Source: Variovorax sp. | Lineage (GTDB): Bacteria > Pseudomonadota > Gammaproteobacteria > Burkholderiales > Burkholderiaceae_C | Length of the DNA: 64,000 bases | Assembly: GCA_017744935.1 (NCBI GenBank) | Contig: JAGIAI010000025.1 | Location: 1-64,000, forward strand | Direction: 5' to 3' | In this document: positions 29,461 to 39,119 of the stretch, piece after piece | Position numbering within the stretch: position 1 is the first letter of the stretch | Layout: each line of letters starts with the position of its first letter | Translations under genes and position numbers: made by a program | The notes under the pieces: model-generated | Seen by the model: the letters and a program-made list of their open reading frames with translations, nothing else | Told to the model about the DNA's origin: nothing | The model's database searches: none

Positions 29461-30619
29461 ATGGACGACATGGCCGACTACAGAATCGACACCCCCGCCG
29501 CCCGCGCGAAGCTCGCGCCGCGCCGCAAGCCCTATTTTCACAAGATCCTGACGAACCGCTTCGTCGGCTTCCGCTACATGACCCCCGGGCACCCCGGGGA
29601 CCCGGAGCGCCAAGCGCCAGGAAGGCCGCAAGGAAGTCGCCCTCCCGCTCGGGACACTTGACCACCTGGCCGAGAAGGATCGCTTCGCCTTCGCCCTCAA
29701 GGCGGCCCAGAAGTGGTTCGACGAGCAGGATACCCTCACCAAGGGCCAGACCATCATCCCGTCGAAGATGACGCTGCGCCAGGCGGTACAGGCCTACATC
29801 GTCGAGCAGGGCAAGAAGACCAAGAACGGCCTGGAGGCCGCGCGCTCGACGCGCTCGCGCTTCAACCTGCTCGTGGTGCCCTATGCCGACGAGAACGGCC
29901 GACGCTGGATTGATACCCCGATCGCCAGGATCACCACGGCCGAGTTCGCAGCCTGGCGCGAGTGGGTCGTGAAACTGCCAGTCACCCGAACGGGCGCGAT
30001 CGCCGGCAAGCCGCGCAAGGCCTCGACCGTGAACCGCGACGTGGCGAGCTTCCGGGCCGCGCTTAACCTCGCAGCGAAGGTTCACCGCTTGCACGACCAC
30101 TGGAGCGAGGTCCTCAAGCGCGACCTCGTCGGCGACGAGGGCCGGGGCTCGGAGGTCTATCTCAAGCCGGGGCAGCGTGCGGACCTGCTCGCCTCGGCAG
30201 CCGAGCTCGCACCCCACCTCCGGCCGCTCGCCAAGGCAATGCTCATCGTGCCGATCCGCCCGGGTGCCTTGGCCGCGCTCACGGTCGCCGACTATGACCG
30301 CCGCAAGCACAGCTTGTGGATTCACACCGACAAGGTCAACGCGGGCCGCTGGGTGACCCTGCCCGCCAGGAATAAGGACGGCACCCCGCACGAGTCGGTG
30401 GCGCTTCTCGCTGACCTGGTCCACCACAAGCTGCCCGCCGCGCCGCTGTTCGCGAACGACGGCGGCGGCCACTGGAATGCCAAGACCTGGAACGTCGCGA
30501 TCAAGGAAGTCGCCGCCGCGGCGAAGCTCCCGAAAGAGCTGACGATCTACTGGCTGCGCCACTCGCGCATCACCGACCTGATCACCGCGGGCATCGCGCC
30601 CATGACCATCGCCAAGATG
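29461..30619 (+). pseudogene. Tyrosine-recombinase integrase, frameshifted and 3'-truncated
   Basis: MADYRIDTPAARAKLAPRRKPYFHKILTNRFVGFRYM in frame 1; GTRSAKRQEGRKEVALPLGTLDHLAEKDRFAFALKAAQKW onward in frame 2; YWLRHSRITDLITAGIAPMTIAKMAG then homology ends. Confidence 0.8.
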
Positions 30620-30620
30620 G

Positions 30621-31076
30621 CTGGAAGTCGTCAAAACAGTTTCCACCCCACTCTTCTGGGCGGTAACCGTGGTGTGTAGCTTGCTGATCAACATCGCGAG
30701 CAACTATCTGCAGCGCCGCCTGGACAAAGGGCATGCTTGGTTCGCACGGTGGAAAGGCGCTCGATCGGCCGCGAGGCAAGCATCGCATGACCGGCAACTG
30801 AGTGACCTCATTCAACATCCGGACCTTGTTGAGCCCTACATTGCTCGCGAAGGTCGTCTCTGGGCCGCAGCGGTGTTGTCCTGTCTTGCCGCCCTGGTGC
30901 TTGCGGCGTTCTACCTTCTTACTGTTCAGGCGGCGGATAGAGGGCCGTCCTACACGGTCATTCGCATGGTTCTTTCTGGGATTGGGTCTGGGCGTACTGG
31001 CTGGAGGACTTGCCCTAATGACATCGGCGACTCAGGCCGCCGATGTCCTGATTGCTCTCGGCCGCGCAAGGCGTAG
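30621..31076 (+). pseudogene. Membrane protein fragment without recognisable start
   Basis: EVVKTVSTPLFWAVTVVCSLLINIASNYLQRRLDKG; two hydrophobic segments; 5' end fused to the integrase remnant; C-terminus appears frameshifted. Confidence 0.45.
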
Positions 31077-31282
31077 CGGTCATCTTGCGCAGCTTGGCGA
31101 GCAGAACCAGCGCGATGATGAACGGCAAGGAAGTACAACGGCCGAAGAGGCTGATTCAGCCTCGTCTACTCGGTAGTTGGCCGAGAACGCGGCGCGCGCC
31201 TCGGAAGCGCCCCCTCTAAACTTGTGGCAACCGAGCCGGCCGGGCGCTCCGTCCGCCCGAACTTCAGATAGAGACTCGACCA

Positions 31283-31320
31283 AAGGCCCCCGATGGCCAC
31301 GCTCGGGGGCCTTGCTTTTT
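31283..31320 (+). terminator. Rho-independent terminator
   Basis: AAGGCCCCCGA-tggccacgc-TCGGGGGCCTT followed by gcttttt. Confidence 0.8.
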
Positions 31321-31476
31321 CAAGCGCTGCGAAACGGCCGCAGCTGCATTTTCGGATTTATCTGATGGACTCCCCGTGGACGCCCTTCTTAGAGTGGCGG
31401 CTTAAAGGCGCACGCTCTCTCTTTCTGCGCGCCTAGAAGCTGAATACCCGCGCGCTTCGACGCGGCAAGAAGAACA

Positions 31477-31715
31477 GTGGCATCGCTTTCCCCGAGGGAG
31501 GAAGGGCGCAGGGCGGTCGCGTGCCGCGCTCCGGGACTCTCAATATCTGCTGTCACATCTTTGCTCCTCGCAGGGCTGGCTTTGCCGTTCGCGGCTCAAG
31601 CGCAACTTGCATCGAGCCCGCGTCCTGCGATCGAGGAGCAGCGCCAGCAGGAGCGCGAACGGGCTCTGCGCGAGCAGCAGGAGCGCAGTGTCGACGCGCG
31701 CATCGAGCGAACACC
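31477..31715 (+). pseudogene. 5' remnant of CdiB/ShlB-type TPS transporter
   Basis: SAVTSLLLAGLALPFAAQAQ signal peptide then RPAIEEQRQQERERALREQQERSVDARIE; homology then stops. Confidence 0.6.
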
Positions 31716-31719
31716 GTCG

Positions 31720-34427
31720 ACAGCACGCGTGCCGTCGCCTCGGAGATCGGCGGGCGCACCGTCACCATCGTCGCGGGCAACGACATCGGCGTGAAGGGCT
31801 CCAACATCATCGGCGACCAAGGCACCACGCTGGTCGCCGGCAGCGACATCAAGATCGAGTCGGTCACCGAAACCAGGAACACCAGCGGCAGCAACCAGAT
31901 CAGCCGCAGCGGTGTCTTCTCATCCGACGCGGCCGTCACCTTCGGCAAGCAGGAAGAGCAGAGCAGCATTCGCCGCAGCAGCACGAGCGCGGCCGGCAGC
32001 ACTGTCGGCAGCATCTCGGGCAACGTGAATATCGTTGCCGGCAACAGCTACAGCCAGGTTGGCAGCGACGTGATTGCGGCCACCGGCGATGTGAACATCC
32101 TCGCCAAGGACGTTCGCATCACCGAAGCGCGCGAGACCTCGCAGACGCACACCGAGCAGCGCTACCGGCAAAGCGGCATCAGCGTTGGCGTGAGTTCGCC
32201 GCTTCTCGATGCGGGCATGGCCGCGCGTGATCTGGCCGAGGCTTCGGGGAAGACCGAGAGCAGCCGGATGCAGGCGCTGGGGGTTGCTGCCGGAGCGGGC
32301 ACCGTCCACAACGGCAAGAACGCTCAGGAGGCCGCAAACGCCAGGGCTGCGGATGCTGGGTCTTCAAGCCCGATGGCCGGCAAGTTGACGGTGACCGCTG
32401 GTGGCAGTCGCAGCGAAAACACCAGCGATCAAAGCGCCAATACCGCGAAGGGTTCGAATGTTCACGCGGGCGGCGATGTCAACATCATGGCGCTGGGCGG
32501 CGGTGCGGATAGCAACATCCTCATCCAGGGCAGCAACGTCAGCGCGGGCAAGAACGTCAACCTCGCGGCCGACAACAAGATCGAACTGCTGGCGGCGGAA
32601 AACACGGTCAGCCACAGCAGCTCTAGCAGTTCCAGCGGCTGGAGTGCAGGCGTCGGGTTCGCGAGCGGAAGTCAGAACGGCGTGACCTTCGAGGTCGGCG
32701 CGAACACCGGCAAGGGCAGCAGCGATGGCAGCGGCACCTACTGGACCAACACGCACGTCACCGCCGGCAACCAGGTCAACATGATCAGTGGCGGGGACAC
32801 CACGCTCAAGGGCGCGGTGGTTTCGGCCGATCAGGTCAATGCGCTGGTCGGCGGCAACCTCACCATCCAGAGCTTGCAGGACACGAGCGTCAACGCGTCG
32901 AAGCAAAGTGGCGGTGGCTTCTCGGCCAGCGTGTGCACGCCGCCCTTCTGTTATGGCGATAGCAGCGCAAGTGCCAATGCATACAACACGCACGCGAACG
33001 GCAACTACGCGAGCGTGACGGAGCAAAGCGGCATCAAGGCGGGGGACGGCGGATTCAACGTTCACGTCGCGGGCGACACGAACCTCATTGGCGGCGTGAT
33101 CGAGAGCACGCAGGCGGCTGTCGATCAAGCCAAGAACAGCTTCAGCACCGCTAACCTCACGATCACTGACATCGCCAACGTCGATCAGCAGACGGGTGGC
33201 GGCTGGAGCGTGAGCGTCAGCACGGACGGCAGCAAGCCCAATGGATCGTCGGCGGGCTTCTCCAACCTGGATGAAGGCCAGGAAAGCGTGACGCGCTCGG
33301 GCATCTCCGGCATCGCGGGCGATGAGAGTGTGAGGACCGGCGACAACAGCAGCGTCGGGGCACTGGCGAATCGCTGGAACGAGCAGCAAGCGATGCAGGA
33401 CCTCGCGGCGCAGCAACAGATCACGGCGGCCTTCGGGTCAAGCGCGGCGACCGCTTGGGGCGACTACGCGAACAAGCAGGAAGCGGCTGCGCAAACGGAC
33501 GAAGACAAGGCATGTTGGAGCGCATCGGGCGCATGCCGTGCGGCGGGCCACATGGTCATCGGGGGCCTGTCTGGTGGTGTGGAGGGACTGCTCGGGGCCG
33601 GTGCAGCCACGCAACTGGCCGGAACCATCGATCAGGCCGTGACGAATGCGGGCCTGACCGGTGCCGCGCACGACGCGGTAGTGGCGGGACTGACGACGGC
33701 CGTGGGTGGTGCGCTCGGTGGAACGGCCGGTGCGGCTGGTGCTTACAACGAGGTGACGAACAACTACCTCTCAAGCAAACAAGTGCTCGAGATGATGGAC
33801 CAGCTGCGCGAGGCTGAAACCCAGGCCGAGCGCGACAAGATCCTGAAAGACTACGCAGACTTGAGCGGCCGGCAAAGCGCGGAGGCCAAAGGTTGCACGT
33901 CCCAGTGTGACGCCATCGCCGAAGATGCTTACGGGGGCAAGCAGGCGCTCGACTCGGTTAAGAACGAGCTGAAGAATTTGGCTGGGGATTCGTCTGTAGC
34001 GGAACAAATCCTAGGAACGCAAAAGAACGACAGCCTATTCTTCACTAGCCTCGGCAATGGCTGGATTGATTCGCATGGAAATCCTATCGATATTTCCAAA
34101 CAAATGCGCCAGACGGGTAAGGATATGGCGGACAGCATTTCGTCGGCAGCTGCGTACGCTTCAGCTGGATGTGCGACCGTTGTAGTGTGCGCTCCCGCTA
34201 TTCCAGCATTTACGGCGGCCGGCTTTTGGACCGGGATGGCGGGGTCTTTTATATTCGACGTCAATCCTGCTGGCGCATTTGTAGACACTGCCATTGATAA
34301 GTCGATCGATACGATCAGATATAAACTGAAAGTGCCCGCCTTGATTTCTACTTCAATCGCAGAGGGCATAAAGGGATCAAAGGAGATGAGTGACTGGAAG
34401 GACTCGCTATCAATTGACAAGAGGTAA
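31720..34427 (+). pseudogene. C-terminal portion of CdiA-like filamentous haemagglutinin with variable C-terminus
   Basis: Haemagglutinin-type repeats (GDIGVKGSNIIGDQGTTLVAGSDIKI..., GDVNIMALGGGADSNILIQGSNV); VTNNYL pretoxin-like junction at about 33753; no N-terminal TPS domain. Confidence 0.78.
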
Positions 34428-34429
34428 TT

Positions 34430-34687
34430 TTGAAGAACCTATTTTATAAATACTCGATACTCGGAGTTCCTTTGGGGGCTTCGGGTTTTCTATTCAACTC
34501 GCCTTGGATTAGTTACCCACTATTTGTTGCCGGAGCCTTTATTTGTGGATTTGGATGGATGATTGGCATGGAAAAGGCGGGGCAAGAAGCATTAGAGAAG
34601 CAAAACAAAAAAAAGAAAGGGAAAAGAGAAGATGAAAAAAGACCTCTAACTCAAGGCCGAGGTCAAGTCGCAAGAACATCCCTTTGA
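34430..34687 (+). CDS. Small membrane protein, candidate CDI immunity
   Basis: TTG start 2 nt after the cdiA' stop; two hydrophobic segments; low GC relative to surroundings. Confidence 0.5.
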   Translation: MKNLFYKYSILGVPLGASGFLFNSPWISYPLFVAGAFICGFGWMIGMEKAGQEALEKQNKKKKGKREDEKRPLTQGRGQVARTSL

Positions 34688-35235
34688 AGAATTCCATCAA
34701 CACTCCCCAGTCTTCTGCAAGACTCAGTTCACAAGCGTCAATGATGAATACATATACCACCCGATCCATTCGTACGCCTACTCAGCCCGAGGTTGCATCA
34801 AACGAAGGGCCTTCGGGCTTCGGCGGATGGCTTCTTCTGCCGCTGATATCCATCACGCTTAGCCCCCTTCCGTTCGCCGCTGGCGCCATGGGTCTTTGGA
34901 TCGGCATGTCTGACAAATGGGGTTCCACGTGGGAACAAAACGCCCCACTTGCTGTTCTGTGTGTAGGCGAAATTTTGGCCAACCTCGCGCTCATGTTCTT
35001 CGCCCTGAATGTCGCTTCGCATTTCTGGCGAAAGACCAAGGAAACACCGTTGCTCTTCACCCTGCTCATGGGCATTAGCCTAGCTGTCCTTGCGCTCGAC
35101 TACATCCTTAGTCTCGCATTCTTCAACGGGGATCAAGTTCCCGGTCGCGGTCTAGCCCGTCAGGCAATTGCATGCGCCATCTGGATTCCCTATTTCCGTG
35201 TCTCCAAGCGGGTCCGGAACACCTTCGTTCGATAA
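34684..35235 (+). CDS. DUF2569-like integral membrane protein
   Basis: GFGGWLLLPLISITLSPLPFA; four hydrophobic segments; overlaps upstream ORF. Confidence 0.5.
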   Translation: MKNSINTPQSSARLSSQASMMNTYTTRSIRTPTQPEVASNEGPSGFGGWLLLPLISITLSPLPFAAGAMGLWIGMSDKWGSTWEQNAPLAVLCVGEILANLALMFFALNVASHFWRKTKETPLLFTLLMGISLAVLALDYILSLAFFNGDQVPGRGLARQAIACAIWIPYFRVSKRVRNTFVR

Positions 35236-35304
35236 GCGCTGCCGCCGCGGCATTTACACGACAGCACTCCGTGGCTGAACCCAATTTCAACGTACACCCA
35301 CATC

Positions 35305-36048
35305 ATGCGCCCTGGAAAGTCCAACTCGCCAGCGATGTACGGCATCAAGCGTAGCTCCGACTCCGAAGCCTGGGCCGTGCGATTGAGCCGCAAGGGGAAG
35401 ACGCTCTACAAACAGTTCTGCTTCAGCCTCTACGGTGGTGAACAAGCAGCACTCGTGCGTGCACAAGTCTGGCGCGACGAGATAGTCAGGGCTCATCCGC
35501 TGATGCCTCGGAGTCAGATGGCCGCCATCGTCCGGCGCAACAACACGAGCGGTATAGCGGGCGTCTCCTGCAGATTGGGGCCGGATGGCGAACCTCGGTG
35601 CTGGACTGCCAGAACTCTGATCGCAGCCAACACGGAGCTGCGTGCCTCATTCAGTGTTACTCGCTATGGCGCGCAGGCCAAACAGTTGGCGATTGCCGAG
35701 CGAGAGAAGCAACTGAAGCAATTGATAGGGCTGACTCACGTGCATAGTGCGGAGGCAATTGTTCGAGTCTCGTCGCCAAGAGAGTTGCCGCCCGATCTTC
35801 CCGTCCCCGTCACAAAGCCCCTGGTTGCCCGGCGAGACAGCAGAAGCGGCATTGCCGGTGTGTACCACCAAACTAAGCGGGAGAGTGACCCAGGACGATG
35901 GTGCGCGCGTACCAACATAGGGGGCGGAAAAATCCTTGTGAAGTCCTTCTACGTCAAGCAGCATGGCGAAGAAAAGGCCAAAGAGTTGGCGATCGCCGAG
36001 CGCAAGCGGCAGCTTGAGCAGGTTCGCGGCGTCTCCGCCCGGCCCTGA
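35305..36048 (+). CDS. AP2-like domain protein with three repeats
   Basis: YGIKRSSDSEAWAVRLSRKGK..., SGIAGVSCRLGPDGEPRCWTARTLI..., SGIAGVYHQTKRESDPGRWCARTNI..., the last two ending AIAEReKQL/AIAERKRQL. Confidence 0.65.
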   Translation: MRPGKSNSPAMYGIKRSSDSEAWAVRLSRKGKTLYKQFCFSLYGGEQAALVRAQVWRDEIVRAHPLMPRSQMAAIVRRNNTSGIAGVSCRLGPDGEPRCWTARTLIAANTELRASFSVTRYGAQAKQLAIAEREKQLKQLIGLTHVHSAEAIVRVSSPRELPPDLPVPVTKPLVARRDSRSGIAGVYHQTKRESDPGRWCARTNIGGGKILVKSFYVKQHGEEKAKELAIAERKRQLEQVRGVSARP

Positions 36049-36054
36049 ATTGCC

Positions 36055-36201
36055 ATGCTCGACACTATAAAAGCGTCCCTGCGCCTCATCGCAACGATCC
36101 TGGCCGCCGCGCTTCTGACTGGCTGCGGCGTCCTCGGCTGCGTCGGAGCTGGAAGCAACAGCGGGTATTCCGCGGGGTGTGGGACCAACGTGCGGTTCTG
36201 A
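36055..36201 (+). CDS. 48-aa lipoprotein-like peptide
   Basis: MLDTIKASLRLIATILAAALLTGCGVLGCVGAGSNSGYSAGCGTNVRF; lipobox LLTGC; not in the supplied ORF list. Confidence 0.55.
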   Translation: MLDTIKASLRLIATILAAALLTGCGVLGCVGAGSNSGYSAGCGTNVRF

Positions 36202-36229
36202 GGGCTAGCGTACCAGCCCGCGTTCGCGG

Positions 36230-36574
36230 TCATTCCTTGCTGGCGGCGCCAGTGCGCGCCGCGAACATCCACCCCGCCACGGCCTCGACGAACCGCGCCC
36301 CGGAGAAGCTCGCGACCACGACGAAGGCCAAGCCCGCCCAAACATCGAACGCCCCCGATTCGCTCAGGAGGAACGCGAGCGTTCCGGCCAGCCAGCCGCT
36401 ACCCATGTGCGCGGCGCAAAGGAGCAGCCTGCGCGTGAACCCACCCGGCAAGTCGGCGCCATCGACCCACAGGCAGCGCTCGATCCGCACCAGCAGCGCG
36501 ACCACCGCCGACGCCGTCGAGAGCCCGGCCGACACGGTCATCAGCGGCAGCGACAGCACGAAGGGCGTGCGCAT
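36230..36574 (-). CDS. Holin-like phage membrane protein
   Basis: MRTPFVLSLPLMTVSAGLSTASAVVALLVRIERCLWVDGADLPGGFTRR; about 3 TM; next to tail fibre. Confidence 0.5.
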   Translation of the reverse strand: MRTPFVLSLPLMTVSAGLSTASAVVALLVRIERCLWVDGADLPGGFTRRLLLCAAHMGSGWLAGTLAFLLSESGAFDVWAGLAFVVVASFSGARFVEAVAGWMFAARTGAASKE

Positions 36575-36588
36575 CTCGTTCGGGTCGA

Positions 36589-38227
36589 TCACCGCGAGCC
36601 GCCTTCCAGGATCGCCATGCGCTCTTCCAGCGCCTCGACCACGCGAGCAAGCTGCTGGATGGCATGCAGTGCATCCACGAGCATGGCGAGCGTGTCCACG
36701 GTCTTGTAACGCCCCGCGTCGCTCACCCACTCCGCATCGATCGTCTCGATCTCCTGGGCGATCACGCCGATCGTGTGCAGGTGCCCGTCGTCCACCTTGA
36801 TCGTCGCCGGGTGGTCCTCCGGATCGCCCTCCTGCGACTGCCACGCGAGCTCCGGCCGGAAGCGGAACTGCCGGAACCGAAGGCGCATGATCTTGGCGAG
36901 CGAATCATCCGTGCTGTCCGCGATCTCCATCTTCAGGCGCTCATCCGATGCGTTCGTCGGCACCAGATATCACCATAGCCCGCCAGGCCGCACAGCAGTT
37001 GCAGCACGCCGTTGTTGCGGATGTTGCGCGTCGCGGTGTCTCCGTTGTTGAGCCAGTACTCGCCCTGCCTGCCCATGAAGCGGTCGGCATTGTCGGCGTT
37101 GCTTGCCCGGCCCGCGCTGTTCGAGTAATTCGCGCTGTTGGCGTAGCTCACATTGAGGTTCCCCGGCTGCACAAGGAACTGGAATTGCCCGTCCCCGGCC
37201 GTGGCCCACAGGTACGGCGGGTTGTAGTTCAGGTTGTTGTAGGTCCAGCCACCGATGCCATTGACCATGTAGGCATTGCTCGCGGAGGCCGCATAGTCCG
37301 CGCTGGCGCTGCTGTCAGCGCGCCCCGAGGTGGCCGAGCGCGTCGCGTTGCCGGCGTTCGTCGCCACGGCCGCGCGCCCGCTCACATCGATAGGCCAAGC
37401 ATCGCCGAAGGCATCGCCCTCCACCGACACCAGCAGCCGCATCAGCGTGGCGCTCCAGCCGATGCTGACCGGCTCCAATCCTTGCCCAGGACCCACACCC
37501 TGGCGCACGGGCGTGAAGCCCAGCAGCGCATCGACGCTGCGCAGTGCGCAGGCCTCACCCGTGGCGTCGAGCGCGATGGCATGGTTCGCGAGAGCGGCAC
37601 CATCCCCCGGCCCCCCCGGCACCGGAAGCCCGAGTTGCCTGAGCGTCGTGGGCCACCCGCTGCCCGTGATGACCCAGTCCGCGAAGGTCCCGCTGCCCTG
37701 CGCCATCCCTTCGCCCACGACGAGGTCCATCGCGCCCGTCGCCGCGTCATAGCGGCCCACCACCGCGTTCATGCCCACACCGGCCGGATCGCTCGCGAGC
37801 GCGATGTGCACGAACTGGCCCGGCGCCCACAGCCGCCCGGGGTCCGTGATGAGCGTGCGCGTGCCTTCGCCGACCGTGAGCGAGGTGGTGCTCGTCCCAG
37901 GTGCTGCCGGCGCTGCAGCAGCAGCCCGCGCCGCTTCCTCGGCCGCCAGGCGAGACACCTCCGACGCCTGCGCCGACGCGCTCGCATTGGATGCACTGCC
38001 GACCGCCGCCAGCGCATCGGCATGCGTCTCGTCCCCGCGCTCGTTCATGTAGCCGCCCAGCGCGTTCGTCCGTCGATCGTCGCCGGCAGCGCCCCCAGCG
38101 TCGCATCCGCGCGCACCGCGAAGTTCTGCGGGTCGTTGCGTTGCGGCACGGGCGTGGGAATGGGCGGCACCACCGGAGGCGGCACCAGCGCGGCATTTTT
38201 GGGCGTGAAGGCGGGCTTCGCTTTCAT
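36589..38227 (-). pseudogene. Phage tail fibre with C-terminal S74-type intramolecular chaperone, split into three frames
   Basis: MKAKPAFTPKNAALVPPPVVPPIP... / NALGGYMNERGDETHADALAAVGS... / PTNASDERLKMEIADSTDDSLAKI...HTIGVIAQEIETID; apparent frameshifts near 38070 and 36964. Confidence 0.75.
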
Positions 38228-38237
38228 GGGGATTGCC

Positions 38238-39119
38238 TCAGGTGAGGCCCTCGATCTCAAGCGTGCAGAAGGAGTGCGTGTAGTGCGCGATGTCCACGCT
38301 GAAGCTCTTGTAGAAGCCGTAGACGATCAGCGCCCCGAAGCGTTCGTCATTGCCGTTCCAGATCAGGGGCGTCGCGCGGTACTTCGCCAGCAGCCGACAG
38401 ACCTCGTCCACCAGGATGTTGTCCACCAGCACGTTCGCGCTCATGCGCTTGGAGAACGCACGCTCCACCACGAAGTAGTCGCCCCAGGCATCCACTTCCT
38501 TGCGCGAGTAGTCGTTGATCGACAGGTGCGGCGAGATCTGCGTCACGCCGAAGATGCGCGACTGCCCGACGATGATCTCGCCCACCGCCACGTCGTTCAC
38601 CGGCTTGGAGATCGTCACCGTCAACTCGCCTTCGAGATACGGGGGCACATTGGCGAAGCTCACGTCCGTGCGCGCGCGGAACTGCGCGAAGAAGTACTCG
38701 AACCAGTCGGTGATGACCTCGCTCGTGCGCATGTCGCGTTCATCGCGCCACACCGTCTCGCCAGCATGGTCCAACGCCACCTCCACGAGCTCGGCATCCA
38801 CGTTCAGGATCGCCACGTCGCTGATGATCCCCGCGCGCAGTTTCACGACGATCGGCGTCGGTCCCTTCGACTGGCTGCCCACCCGCTGGTCGAACATGGC
38901 CCAGGTGTTGGTCGCGCCGATGTCGAGCCAGTACTCGGGGTTCGCGCGCGGGACCACGCCCGTGCCGTCCTGCACCGCCTCCCAGATGCGCCGCTCGTGG
39001 ATGACCTGGTCTCCGACGATGAAGGCCGCCACCATGTCCCACGCGGGCAGCGCCTCGTCCACCACGTTGCTGTAGCTCAGCGTGGCCGGCGTGATGGGCG
39101 TGGGGATGATGACCTTCAT
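38238..39119 (-). CDS. Phage tail-associated protein
   Basis: Carbohydrate-binding-like DMVAAFIVGDQVIHERRIWEAVQDGTGVVPRANPEYWLDIGATNTWAMFDQ; between tape measure and fibre. Confidence 0.65.
   Translation of the reverse strand: MKVIIPTPITPATLSYSNVVDEALPAWDMVAAFIVGDQVIHERRIWEAVQDGTGVVPRANPEYWLDIGATNTWAMFDQRVGSQSKGPTPIVVKLRAGIISDVAILNVDAELVEVALDHAGETVWRDERDMRTSEVITDWFEYFFAQFRARTDVSFANVPPYLEGELTVTISKPVNDVAVGEIIVGQSRIFGVTQISPHLSINDYSRKEVDAWGDYFVVERAFSKRMSANVLVDNILVDEVCRLLAKYRATPLIWNGNDERFGALIVYGFYKSFSVDIAHYTHSFCTLEIEGLT

Noticed and set aside
31080-31282. Possible structured RNA before the strong terminator at 31283-31320
   Set aside because: No recognisable tmRNA, SRP or tRNA features; a terminator alone is not enough
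32610-32640. Serine-codon run (agcagctctagcagttcc) as a microsatellite/phase-variation tract
   Set aside because: Imperfect and short; consistent with ordinary Ser-rich haemagglutinin sequence
31521-34427. The 968-aa ORF as an intact secreted adhesin
   Set aside because: First roughly 65 residues are an out-of-frame read of the cdiB remnant (Cys/Arg-rich); no signal peptide or TPS domain in that frame
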